From: JBBTYG01 sp964418085
Lineage (GTDB): Bacteria; Patescibacteriota; Minisyncoccia; UBA6257; 2-01-FULL-56-20
DNA length: 22,961 nucleotides
Direction: 5' to 3'
NCBI GenBank assembly: GCA_964418085.1
Contig: CAYQKB010000016.1
Span: 1-22,961 of the forward strand
The translations under genes were made by a program, and so were the position numbers. Shown here in pieces: positions 6,840 to 13,847 of the stretch. The first letter of the stretch is position 1, and every line of letters begins with the position of its first letter. Under the pieces are notes generated by a model, which worked only from the letters and a program-made list of their open reading frames with translations, was not told the DNA's origin and searched no databases.

Positions 6840-8117
6840 ATGTCCCGCATTCTGAACATTTTCCGAGTAAAAGACCTCCGAAGCAAAGTTCTTTTTGTTG
6901 CTGGACTTCTCGTTGCATATCGCGTGCTTGCGGCGATTCCAATACCCGGAGTTGATCCGGCAAAATTACAGAGCTATTTCAATTCAAACCAACTTCTTGG
7001 TTTCTTAAACTTTTTCTCGGGTGGCGGCCTTTCAAATCTTTCGGTGGTGATGCTTGGTGTCGGTCCTTATATCACGGCAACCATCATCATGCAGCTCCTC
7101 ACGATGATATTCCCGAAGTTTAAGGAGCTGTATTACGAGGAAGGCGCTCGCGGCCGGGCAAAGTTCAATCAATATTCGCGGCTTCTTACCGTTCCACTGG
7201 GGATTGTGCAGGCGTATGGTTTTTTGAATATTTTGATTAGAGGCGGAGTCATAAGTCAGCAGACAACAATTGGAACGTGGACGAACGTCATCATTATTAC
7301 TACGGGTTCCATGCTTGCCTTGTGGCTCGGTGAGCTCATTACCGAAAAGAATATCGGCAATGGAATATCGCTTATCATTCTCGCGGGAATCATGAGCGGG
7401 CTCCCGGGGCATATTGTTCAGCTTCAGGTTGCATATCCCTTAACGCCGGACCACCTCCCGACCTATATCGGCTTCCTTATTGTAGCGGTGCTCGCGATAG
7501 CCGGCGTTGTGTATTTAAATGAAGGTGAGAGAAAGGTTCCGGTAGCGTATGCGCGGAGGGTGCGGGGAAACAAAATGTATGGAGGAGCGCAAAGCTATCT
7601 GCCGCTTAAAATAAACCAGGCCGGAATGATACCCCTTATTTTTGCGATATCCGTTCTTTTGTTTCCACAATTTCTCGCTTCGGCATTATCTTTTATTTCC
7701 GCTGATCTCGCGGTGCGGGTAAACGATATTGTCTCGGGATTTTTGAATAACCAGTTGTTTTATGGAATCTTCTATTTCCTTCTTGTTTTTATGTTTACCT
7801 ATTTCTATACGGCAATTACATTCAATCCCGAGGAAGTGTCAAAAAATCTTCAGAAGAGCGGGGGGTTTGTTCCCGGTATACGTCCGGGCGAGGCGACAAC
7901 CGCATTTTTCTCGAAGGTGGTGAATCGGATAACGCTTTTCGGCGCGACATTCCTTGGACTTATTGCCGTGTTCCCGACAATAATTCAGAAAATGACGGGC
8001 ATACAGCTTCTCTCTATCAGCGGAACCGCTCTTCTTATCGTGGTCTCCGTTGCACTCGAAACAATGCGACAGATCAACTCTCAGCTTTCAATCCGCGAAT
8101 ACGACGAAACGCGTTAA
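6840..8117 (+). CDS. secY: Protein translocase subunit SecY
   Basis: SecY is the channel subunit of the SecYEG translocon in the cytoplasmic membrane. The 425-residue protein shows the family order: cytosolic N-terminus followed by TM1 (VLFVAGLLVAYRVLAAIPIPG), the plug-region FFSGGGLSNLSVVMLGVGPYI, TM2 with ATIIMQLLT, a cytosolic loop, ITEKNIGNGISLIILAGI, the basic loop GERKVPVAYARRVRG, LPLKINQAGMIPLIFA, the FNPEEVSKNLQKSGGFVPGIRPG loop, and a final helix with GTALLIVVSVALETMRQI. Ten membrane segments are expected and length is normal. It is the last gene before the terminator at about 8146. Confidence 0.98.
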   Translation: MSRILNIFRVKDLRSKVLFVAGLLVAYRVLAAIPIPGVDPAKLQSYFNSNQLLGFLNFFSGGGLSNLSVVMLGVGPYITATIIMQLLTMIFPKFKELYYEEGARGRAKFNQYSRLLTVPLGIVQAYGFLNILIRGGVISQQTTIGTWTNVIIITTGSMLALWLGELITEKNIGNGISLIILAGIMSGLPGHIVQLQVAYPLTPDHLPTYIGFLIVAVLAIAGVVYLNEGERKVPVAYARRVRGNKMYGGAQSYLPLKINQAGMIPLIFAISVLLFPQFLASALSFISADLAVRVNDIVSGFLNNQLFYGIFYFLLVFMFTYFYTAITFNPEEVSKNLQKSGGFVPGIRPGEATTAFFSKVVNRITLFGATFLGLIAVFPTIIQKMTGIQLLSISGTALLIVVSVALETMRQINSQLSIREYDETR

Positions 8118-8145
8118 AAAAAGCATGAACCTACGCACGGCATAA

Positions 8146-8172
8146 GAGAGTAGGCGAGTACTCTCCTTTTTT
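8146..8172 (+). terminator. Intrinsic terminator after secY
   Basis: GAGAGTA-ggcgag-TACTCTC forms a perfect 7-bp stem followed by a C and six T residues. It separates the ribosomal-protein/secY operon from adk-map. Confidence 0.75.
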
Positions 8173-8187
8173 GCTATACTGTAGAAT
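8172..8187 (+). promoter_or_regulatory. Extended -10 promoter for adk-map
   Basis: TGC-TATACT (TATACT at 8175-8180) matches an extended -10 box; no good -35 hexamer is seen at 16-18 bp. A transcript starting about 7 nt downstream would begin at or next to the ATG (8188) of the family A leader ORF, meaning a leaderless message. Confidence 0.5.
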
Positions 8188-8193
8188 ATGAAT

Positions 8194-8294
8194 CTCGCTA
8201 GAAAATTAATACTCACAATGAATAAATATAAAATAATCAATTTCAGCAATAATCGTTTACTGTCGCAAGGCGCCGGTTTTAATTTTCTAACGGG
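8194..8294 (+). repeat. Family A start-codon hairpin element, copy 4 (before adk)
   Basis: Left arm CTCGCTAGAAAATTAA (two changes from the others), right arm TTAATTTTCTAACGGG. Flanks are ATGAAT (8188-8193) and ATGAAA (8295-8300, adk start). Compared with copy 1, two bases are lost in the core, shifting the leader frame: the ORF from 8188 runs 36 residues and ends at TGA 8296-8298, overlapping the adk start as ATGA. The core motif TTTCAGCAATAATCG is conserved. Confidence 0.85.
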
Positions 8295-8972
8295 ATGAAA
8301 AAAATTGTCATAATATTGTATGGGCCTCCCGGATCGGGCAAGGGGACGCAGGCAAATATACTCGCAAATAAATTAAATCTGCTTCACTTAGATACGGGAA
8401 AATTTCTTGAGAGTTTAGTTCATGATCCGGAGCGACAGAGCGAGGCGCTGATAAAACGGGAGCGGGCGCTTTTTGATAAGGGCATGCTTATGACCCCCAG
8501 CTTTGTTCTTAAGGAAATTGCTGCAAAAGTTCGCGAAATAAGAAAAGCCGGCTGGGGAATAATTTTCAGCGGCTCGCCGAGAACAATATACGAAGCAAAT
8601 GCTCTTCTCCCCATACTTGATACGCTTTACGGAAAGAAAAATATTTTTATTTTTCTTCTTGAGTTGCCTGCTGCGTTTTCGATTAAGCGCAATAGCAGAC
8701 GGCTTGTTTGTTCTGTATGCGGGCATATGGTGCTCGCGGAGTATCATCCGAAAGGGGCGCCGAATCGATGTCCTGTTTGTGCCGGTCCGCTCTATCAAAG
8801 AACGCTCGATAAGCCAGATGTAATAAAGATTCGGCTCGAGGAATTCAAACATCGGACCATGCCCATACTTAAACTTTTAAAACAACAGAAATATCGGGTT
8901 ACGAAAATTGATGCGCGGCCGGCTCCGCATACAGTACTCGGAAAAATCTATGGCACTCTTAAAAAAATCTAA
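8295..8972 (+). CDS. adk: Adenylate kinase (zinc-LID, divergent AMP site)
   Basis: Adenylate kinase interconverts ATP + AMP and 2 ADP. The P-loop GPPGSGKGTQ is at residues 10-19. A LID domain carries four cysteines (139, 142, 159, 162; CSVC...CPVC) of the zinc-stabilised type. Length is 225, normal. Two AMP-site motifs are unusual: the usual STGDxLR reads DTGKFLE (Arg replaced by Glu), and DGFPRT reads SGSPRT. It may be a divergent adenylate kinase or a related nucleoside monophosphate kinase. Position before map supports adk. The 3' end overlaps map by 23 nt. Confidence 0.85.
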   Translation: MKKIVIILYGPPGSGKGTQANILANKLNLLHLDTGKFLESLVHDPERQSEALIKRERALFDKGMLMTPSFVLKEIAAKVREIRKAGWGIIFSGSPRTIYEANALLPILDTLYGKKNIFIFLLELPAAFSIKRNSRRLVCSVCGHMVLAEYHPKGAPNRCPVCAGPLYQRTLDKPDVIKIRLEEFKHRTMPILKLLKQQKYRVTKIDARPAPHTVLGKIYGTLKKI

Positions 8973-9717
8973 CGAGATCGAAATCATGGCCGATGCCGGG
9001 CGTCGGCTTGCTCATATCTTGGACATGCTCAAGGCCGAAGTAAAGATTGGTGTTCGAACGATGGAGATCGAAGAGGCGAGTATGCGGCTTATCAAGGAAG
9101 CTGGTGCAAAGCCGGCGTTTCTCGGGTATCGGCCTGCAGGAAGCGATGTGGGCTATCCGTATAGCATTTGCGTTTCGGTGAACGAAGTTGTGGTGCATGG
9201 GCAGCCATCGGAATATGTCGTAAAAGATGGCGATGTTGTAAAACTTGATCTCGGTTTGAAATTAAAAGGATGGTATGTTGATTCCGCCATAACGATTGGC
9301 GTGGGTAGCATAAGCTCTGAGGCTCGAAAACTTATCACGGTGACGCGGGAAGCCCTTGCTTTGGGCATTAAGGCGGCGCGGGCAGGTGCCACAACGGGCG
9401 ATGTCGGCTCGGTTATAGAGCGCTATGTTATGAGCAACAAGTTTGGCGTGGTGCACTCGCTTATTGGGCATGGTATTGGAAAAAATCTTCACGAAGATCC
9501 GGCGGTTCCAAATTTTGGCCGTCCAGGGGAGGGCGTGCTTTTGGAACCGGGCATGGTAATTGCCATCGAGCCCATGGTGTGTGTCGGTTCGGGAAAAGTG
9601 AAACAGCTTGCGGATGAAGGGTTTGCATCGAGCGACGGCTCGCTTTCCGCACATTTTGAGCATACGGTTGCTATCACGCCGACAGGTCCAAAAATTCTCA
9701 CCGCGGCTGCGGCTTAG
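8950..9717 (+). CDS. map: Methionine aminopeptidase, type I
   Basis: Removes the initiator methionine from nascent proteins. The start at 8950 (MALLKKSNEIEIM) overlaps the adk 3' end; an in-frame upstream ATG at 8908 lies well inside adk and is not preferred. Over 255 residues the five metal ligands of the pita-bread fold are in place: D100 and D111 (VKLDLG, YVDSA), H174 (GHGIG), E207 (IEPMV), E237 (HFEHTV), plus the substrate histidine H83 (VVHGQP). It ends the adk-map unit and directly abuts, tail to tail, a minus-strand gene. Confidence 0.98.
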   Translation: MALLKKSNEIEIMADAGRRLAHILDMLKAEVKIGVRTMEIEEASMRLIKEAGAKPAFLGYRPAGSDVGYPYSICVSVNEVVVHGQPSEYVVKDGDVVKLDLGLKLKGWYVDSAITIGVGSISSEARKLITVTREALALGIKAARAGATTGDVGSVIERYVMSNKFGVVHSLIGHGIGKNLHEDPAVPNFGRPGEGVLLEPGMVIAIEPMVCVGSGKVKQLADEGFASSDGSLSAHFEHTVAITPTGPKILTAAAA

Positions 9718-10122
9718 TTATATTGTTTTTATTTCGATTTTGCCGGGTTCAATGATGTGTGCAAGTGCAAGCTTTACATCAATGTCCGGGAATGCTTTTT
9801 GAACCTTCGCTTTGGCGTTTTGAAGTTCTTCTTTGTGAAATTGTATTTCTTCTGCCGTCGAATTAAAAGTGTGATCTCTGTATGCGCCACAATTGGTGTG
9901 GTTCATTAAAATTACCTGTTTAATGCCGTGAAGATTTTTTGCTAGTTCAATATGTCCAAGTATAGTGGACTCCAAAGATGTGAAGTTTTTTGCTGCACCG
10001 GCGAGCGAGACGATGTCACAATCGCCGACAAGATTTCTATCCTTAAGAAACTCCTGAATTTTTGGTTCGAGCCGATAATCTATACAGCGAAGTAAGAGGG
10101 TTGTGCAACCGTGAGACGACAT
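9718..10122 (-). CDS. Small beta-carbonic-anhydrase-like protein
   Basis: The 134-residue product carries the zinc-site pattern of beta-carbonic anhydrases: C13-x-D15-x-R17 (LRCIDYRLE) and H75-x-x-C78 (NHTNCGAY), plus DIVSLAGAAKNF in the place of the usual substrate-side glycine segment. It is shorter than typical beta-type enzymes (about 200 residues), missing much of the N-terminal helical arm. The zinc site makes CO2 hydration plausible but unproven. Its stop codon directly abuts the stop of map. A promoter and a terminator just upstream suggest its own transcript. A neighbour (10228-10872) has the same zinc-site order. Confidence 0.75.
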   Translation of the reverse strand: MSSHGCTTLLLRCIDYRLEPKIQEFLKDRNLVGDCDIVSLAGAAKNFTSLESTILGHIELAKNLHGIKQVILMNHTNCGAYRDHTFNSTAEEIQFHKEELQNAKAKVQKAFPDIDVKLALAHIIEPGKIEIKTI

Positions 10123-10139
10123 ATGTTTTTACGCATTTG

Positions 10140-10167
10140 ATTGTATAGAAAATTATATAAATATCAA
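10140..10167 (-). promoter_or_regulatory. Candidate promoter for the carbonic-anhydrase-like gene
   Basis: Minus strand TTGATA (10162-10167), 16-bp spacer, TACAAT (10140-10145), giving a 5' UTR of about ten nt before the start at 10122. No SD motif. Confidence 0.4.
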
Positions 10168-10170
10168 GAA

Positions 10171-10205
10171 TAAAAGAGAGGCACCCGCTTTTGCGGGTGC
10201 CTTTT
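10171..10205. terminator. Bidirectional intrinsic terminator
   Basis: GGCACCCGC-TTTT-GCGGGTGCC (10180-10201) is a perfect 9-bp stem. The plus side is followed by TTTTGTTT; the minus side by TCTCTTTT. It most likely ends minus-strand transcription from the gene at 10228-10872 (and perhaps ATP synthase read-through) before the promoter of the next gene. Confidence 0.8.
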
Positions 10206-10227
10206 GTTTAAACTGTTTTTTTGGAGC

Positions 10228-10872
10228 TTACTCCGTTACAACGACCGGTGGGTCTTTGTAGATGAGAGTTGGCGGGTCATTCCTCCACTTCACCCACCTT
10301 GTGCGTGAGATGAAGTAGCTGCGTTTACGATCGGTGCCGTAATCAATTTGCACAAAGCATGCAACCTTGAAATTTTCTCTTGAAGCGAAGCGTTGCTTTA
10401 CTACATCCCTGGCTTCAAAAAGCCGATCGAGGACATTCGTAAATGACAGGTTTTGAAGCTTAGCTGCGCCGCAGGGGCAGTGAACATAGAGCGCGACGGT
10501 GTTCGCGTCCTTGAGTACGAGTGATTGCTCGATCTGCCATAAGAGCACTCTGCGGACTAAAAAAAGCCATAGAGCGCGGGGGATGCGTTGATAGAATGGC
10601 AGATGTGCGTGTTTGCCGAACTCTGGCGAAAGCAACAATGCCCCGCCGTTTAGCATGAGACTGTGGCAACAGTGTTCCGAGTGGTTCCTGCGCTGTATGA
10701 AGCGTGTGTGGGCGCTGATCTGATCATGCGATTGGTGTCCGTCTGCGCACATGATGACGACATTCCGGCCGTCTCCGTTGATCCTGTGTGGGTTTACGTC
10801 CTCCAAGATTGGAGTAGAAAATTCGCGCAATGCACGAATAGTAAGCTGGTCGTTTTCACTAAGCATAAACAA
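10228..10872 (-). CDS. Uncharacterised protein with carbonic-anhydrase-like zinc motifs
   Basis: The 214-residue protein is not recognised as a named family. It has C42-x-D44-x-H46 (MCADGHQSH) and H131-C-P-C134-G (YVHCPCGAAKL), with SLMLNGGALLLSPE between them. The order and spacing resemble the CxDxR...HxxC zinc site of beta-carbonic anhydrases, with His instead of the usual Arg after the Asp. The adjacent gene has the same layout. The C-terminal third is basic and aromatic. No signal peptide is seen. It lies 142 bp downstream of atpC on the same strand and upstream of a strong terminator. A divergent member of the same fold is an inference; activity is unknown. Confidence 0.6.
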   Translation of the reverse strand: MFMLSENDQLTIRALREFSTPILEDVNPHRINGDGRNVVIMCADGHQSHDQISAHTRFIQRRNHSEHCCHSLMLNGGALLLSPEFGKHAHLPFYQRIPRALWLFLVRRVLLWQIEQSLVLKDANTVALYVHCPCGAAKLQNLSFTNVLDRLFEARDVVKQRFASRENFKVACFVQIDYGTDRKRSYFISRTRWVKWRNDPPTLIYKDPPVVVTE

Positions 10873-11014
10873 TCCATCTGAGTTATTTGAGTTTGGGAAA
10901 CCAAAAGCTCCATTATGCTATTGGTAATTTGCTTGCACTAGTCTACAAAAGATTGTGCTGAAAGACAATATCGGTTTGCCAGGTATAGAGGTAAAAGCTG
11001 GGGGGGCGGGATGG

Positions 11015-11257
11015 TTACTCGTTAATAATGAGCTTTGCCTGATTTCCTTTCCCAACTTCCAAAAATCCACTCGTTGCTTCAAAATAGAAATCCTTTTTAT
11101 TCTTATCTGAAATTTTGATTTGGCCCGGCTTCAAAATACCGACAAGCGGGGCGTGATGATCAAGAACAGTTATTTCACCGGCTTCGGTTTGGCAATTTAT
11201 CGCCGTTGCTTCATCCTCATATAGCACTTTTTTTAATGAATAGACGCTTAAATGCAT
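11015..11257 (-). CDS. atpC: ATP synthase F1 subunit epsilon, beta-domain only
   Basis: Epsilon is part of the central stalk and couples rotation between gamma and the c ring. The 80-residue product matches the N-terminal beta-sandwich: MHLSVYSLKKVLYEDEA, ITVLDHHAPLVGILKPGQIKI, and a GFLEVGKGNQAKLII ending. The usual epsilon of about 130-140 residues also has two C-terminal helices that can inhibit ATP hydrolysis; these are absent, so this ATP synthase probably lacks epsilon-arm inhibition. The stop is clean, so this is a short form rather than a frameshift remnant as far as I can see. Last gene of the operon. Confidence 0.92.
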   Translation of the reverse strand: MHLSVYSLKKVLYEDEATAINCQTEAGEITVLDHHAPLVGILKPGQIKISDKNKKDFYFEATSGFLEVGKGNQAKLIINE

Positions 11258-11263
11258 GATAGT

Positions 11264-11346
11264 AAATTTCTAATTTCCAATTACTAATTTCTAATGAAAT
11301 TCTTAATGTCTTAATTTAGAAATTAGATATTAGGAATTAGAAATTT
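11264..11346. repeat. Intergenic palindromic repeat, family E
   Basis: Built of AATTTCTAATT-type units on the left (AAATTTCTAATTTCCAATTA) and the inverted AATTAGATATTAGGAATTAG / GAAATTT on the right. It fills the atpD-atpC gap, and its right arm encodes the last residues of the beta subunit (EISNS, then stop). Confidence 0.65.
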
Positions 11347-12703
11347 CTTCGATAGCTCCCTTCATGTAGAATCTTTCCTCTGGAATATCGTCGAAGCGAC
11401 CTTCTATGATGCCCTCCATGCCCTTTATGGTATCTTCTTTTTTCACAAATTTACCTGAGACGCCCGTGAACGCTTCTGCGACGAAGAATGGCTGTGAGAG
11501 GAAGCGCTGAATTTTTCTTGCGCGTCCTACGACGAGTTTGTCATCTGCGGAAAGTTCTTCCATGCCGAGAATCGCGATGATGTCCTGTAATTCTTTGTAC
11601 CTGCCGAGGATGCGCTGGGTTTCGCGGGTCACCTCATAGTGTTTTTTTCCGACGATCTTCGGGTCGAGGGCTGTCGAGTTTGAGGCGAGGGGGTCAACGG
11701 CCGGATAAATACCGATTTCCGTGAGAGCGCGTGAGAGCACAATGGTTGAGTCGAGGTGGGCGAATGCCGCAGCCGGGGCGGGGTCTGTGATGTCGTCTGC
11801 TGGCACGTAAATCGCTTGTACGGAGGTTATAGCCCCGTTCTTGGTAGAAGTGATGCGTTCCTGAAGCTTGCCCATTTCTTCGGCAAGTGTCGGCTGATAG
11901 CCTACGGCGGAGGGAAGGCGGCCCAAGAGGGTAGAAACTTCAGATCCTGCCTGTGAGAAACGGAAGATGTTGTCTATGAAGAGCAATACTTCTTTTTTCT
12001 CCACATCGCGGAAATATTCCGCCATCGTGAGTGCGGTGAATGCTACGCGGAGACGCGCGCCCGGGACTTCATTCATCTGTCCGAACACGAGCGCGGTTGA
12101 GGCGATAACGCCGGACTCTTTCATTTCGCGGTGAAGGTCGTTTCCTTCGCGCGTTCTTTCTCCGACTCCGGCGAATACCGATACGCCTTTTGAAACGGTG
12201 GCGACGTTATGGATGAGCTCTGTGAGAAGCACAGTTTTGCCGACACCCGCGCCGCCGAAGAGCCCTACCTTTCCTCCGCGGATGAATGGCGCGATAAGGT
12301 CTATAACTTTAATTCCGGTTTCAAAGAGTTCTGTTTTTGTTGACTGGTCGGCGAATGTCGGCGCCTCACGGTGTATCGGGCTCCACTTCGTAAACTTTTT
12401 TGCCGGGTCGTTTAGGGCAACTCCTTTGACGTCGAAGATGTTGCCGAGCACCTCGGCACCCACCGGAGCCTGGATTGGTGCGCCGGTTGCGTGCACCGAT
12501 TCTCCACGGCGCAAGCCATCCGTTGACTCCAAGCTGATTGCACGGACCTTGCCCGGTTCTAAGTGTTTTGCGACTTCAAGTAGGATGAGCTTTCCATCTT
12601 TTTCAATGGTGAGAGCTTCCAAAATTCCTGGGATTTTTTGAGAATCCGGAAATTCAATGTCTACGACCGGCCCGATGATCTGCACAATCTTACCCTCGAT
12701 CAT
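11330..12703 (-). CDS. atpD: ATP synthase F1 subunit beta
   Basis: Catalytic subunit of F1. The 457-residue protein has the beta-barrel N-domain (GKIVQIIGPVVDIEF), Walker A GGAGVGKT (residues 150-157), the catalytic-Glu segment GVGERTREGNDL, Walker B VLLFIDNIFRFSQAGSEVS, the DELSEED-equivalent region reading MEELSADDK, and the conserved PAVDPLASNS. Length is normal. The extreme C-terminus (ISNS) and the stop lie within the family E palindrome. It follows atpG across a family B palindrome. No SD motif. Confidence 0.99.
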   Translation of the reverse strand: MIEGKIVQIIGPVVDIEFPDSQKIPGILEALTIEKDGKLILLEVAKHLEPGKVRAISLESTDGLRRGESVHATGAPIQAPVGAEVLGNIFDVKGVALNDPAKKFTKWSPIHREAPTFADQSTKTELFETGIKVIDLIAPFIRGGKVGLFGGAGVGKTVLLTELIHNVATVSKGVSVFAGVGERTREGNDLHREMKESGVIASTALVFGQMNEVPGARLRVAFTALTMAEYFRDVEKKEVLLFIDNIFRFSQAGSEVSTLLGRLPSAVGYQPTLAEEMGKLQERITSTKNGAITSVQAIYVPADDITDPAPAAAFAHLDSTIVLSRALTEIGIYPAVDPLASNSTALDPKIVGKKHYEVTRETQRILGRYKELQDIIAILGMEELSADDKLVVGRARKIQRFLSQPFFVAEAFTGVSGKFVKKEDTIKGMEGIIEGRFDDIPEERFYMKGAIEEISNS

Positions 12704-12750
12704 TGTTTTATATAAGTTTATTTTATTTCGATGATTTCCTATCGCCCCTA

Positions 12751-12861
12751 AGTGTAAAGTTTAAAAATCAAAATGTAAAATGACAGTGTAAAATGTAAAG
12801 TGTTTCGGAATTTTTAATTTTAAACTTTGCATTGTCATTTTTAACTTTGAGATTTACATTT
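12751..12861. repeat. Intergenic palindromic repeat, family B copy 3
   Basis: On the plus strand GTAAAGTTTAAAAATCAAAA...GACAGTGTAAAATGTAAAG faces CTTTGCATTGTCATTTTTAA and CTTTGAGATTTACATTTTTA. It fills the atpG-atpD gap and has the same units as copies in the ribosomal operon on the other strand. Confidence 0.65.
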
Positions 12862-13815
12862 TTAATTTGATAATGCTCGCGCCGTTCCCGTAATCTCAAG
12901 CAACTCATTCGTGATCTTTTCCTGCCTTACTCTGTTGTATACGGTATTTAATTCATCGGTAAGATCTTTCGCATTATCCGACGCGTTTTTCATAGCAAGC
13001 CGCCGGGCCGAATGCTCCGACGCGTTTGATTCAAGAATGATCTGATACATCTGCATTTTGAATAGCGCCGGAACAAGCTTTTGGAGTACTTCCTGCGGCG
13101 ACGGTTCGATAATATATTCGACTGACTTTTCCGAACGCGCCGACTCTATTTGCTTTCGCAGTTCCGCATAGCGGCCGGTTTTCGGAATTGTATTATCCAC
13201 GCCTTCCCGGATTTTTTGGAAGTCGATCGGGAGTAGCTCGCGCTCTATCGGCTCTTGTTTGAGGGCGCTTACGAAGTTTGTGGAAAATGCGGTGAGTGTA
13301 TCCCATTCGCCGGAGATAAAACCGTTTACAAGGAATTCTCCGATTTCTTCTGTTTCTTTCGGATTAATCATATCTCCGTGGCGCGTGAAACTTTGTACTA
13401 TTTTTAACCCGCGACGTTTGGCGTAGTCCTTTGCCTTTTCTCCAATGGTGATGAGAACAAGATCTTTCTCGTTATGTTTAAAATTTTGAGAGATAAAGTG
13501 TTCATATTTTCTGAATACCGCGTTATTAAAAGTTCCCGCAAGGCCTTTATCGGAAGAAACAAGAAGGACGGCGGGGACTTTTAACTCGGGGACTGTGAGA
13601 AGGGGAATTGCGGAGATGTCTACATTTGTTTTTGAGAGTGCTTCGACTGCATTCGCCAGCATTTCAAGAGCGGTGAAGGCGTAGGGGCGGGAATTGAGCG
13701 CCGCTTCCTGCGCACGGCGCATTTTTGTTGCGGCTACAAGCTCCATCGCGGAGGTGATTTTGTTTACGGACTTTACGCTCTTTATTCTTTTTTTGATGTC
13801 TTGGAGGGAGGGCAT
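12862..13815 (-). CDS. atpG: ATP synthase F1 subunit gamma
   Basis: Gamma is the rotating central shaft of F1. The N-terminus MPSLQDIKKRIKSVKSVNKI followed by TSAMELVAATKM is the hallmark start helix, LVSSDKGLAGTFNNAVF is the conserved nucleotide-fold core segment, and the C-terminal helix contains ASEHSARRLAMKNASDNAKD and LNTVYNRVRQEKITNELLEI. Length (317) is slightly above the usual 285-300. It lies 32 nt downstream of atpA without SD. Confidence 0.98.
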   Translation of the reverse strand: MPSLQDIKKRIKSVKSVNKITSAMELVAATKMRRAQEAALNSRPYAFTALEMLANAVEALSKTNVDISAIPLLTVPELKVPAVLLVSSDKGLAGTFNNAVFRKYEHFISQNFKHNEKDLVLITIGEKAKDYAKRRGLKIVQSFTRHGDMINPKETEEIGEFLVNGFISGEWDTLTAFSTNFVSALKQEPIERELLPIDFQKIREGVDNTIPKTGRYAELRKQIESARSEKSVEYIIEPSPQEVLQKLVPALFKMQMYQIILESNASEHSARRLAMKNASDNAKDLTDELNTVYNRVRQEKITNELLEITGTARALSN

Positions 13816-13847
13816 GGACGAGTACTTTGAAGTCGGTGATTATAGAT

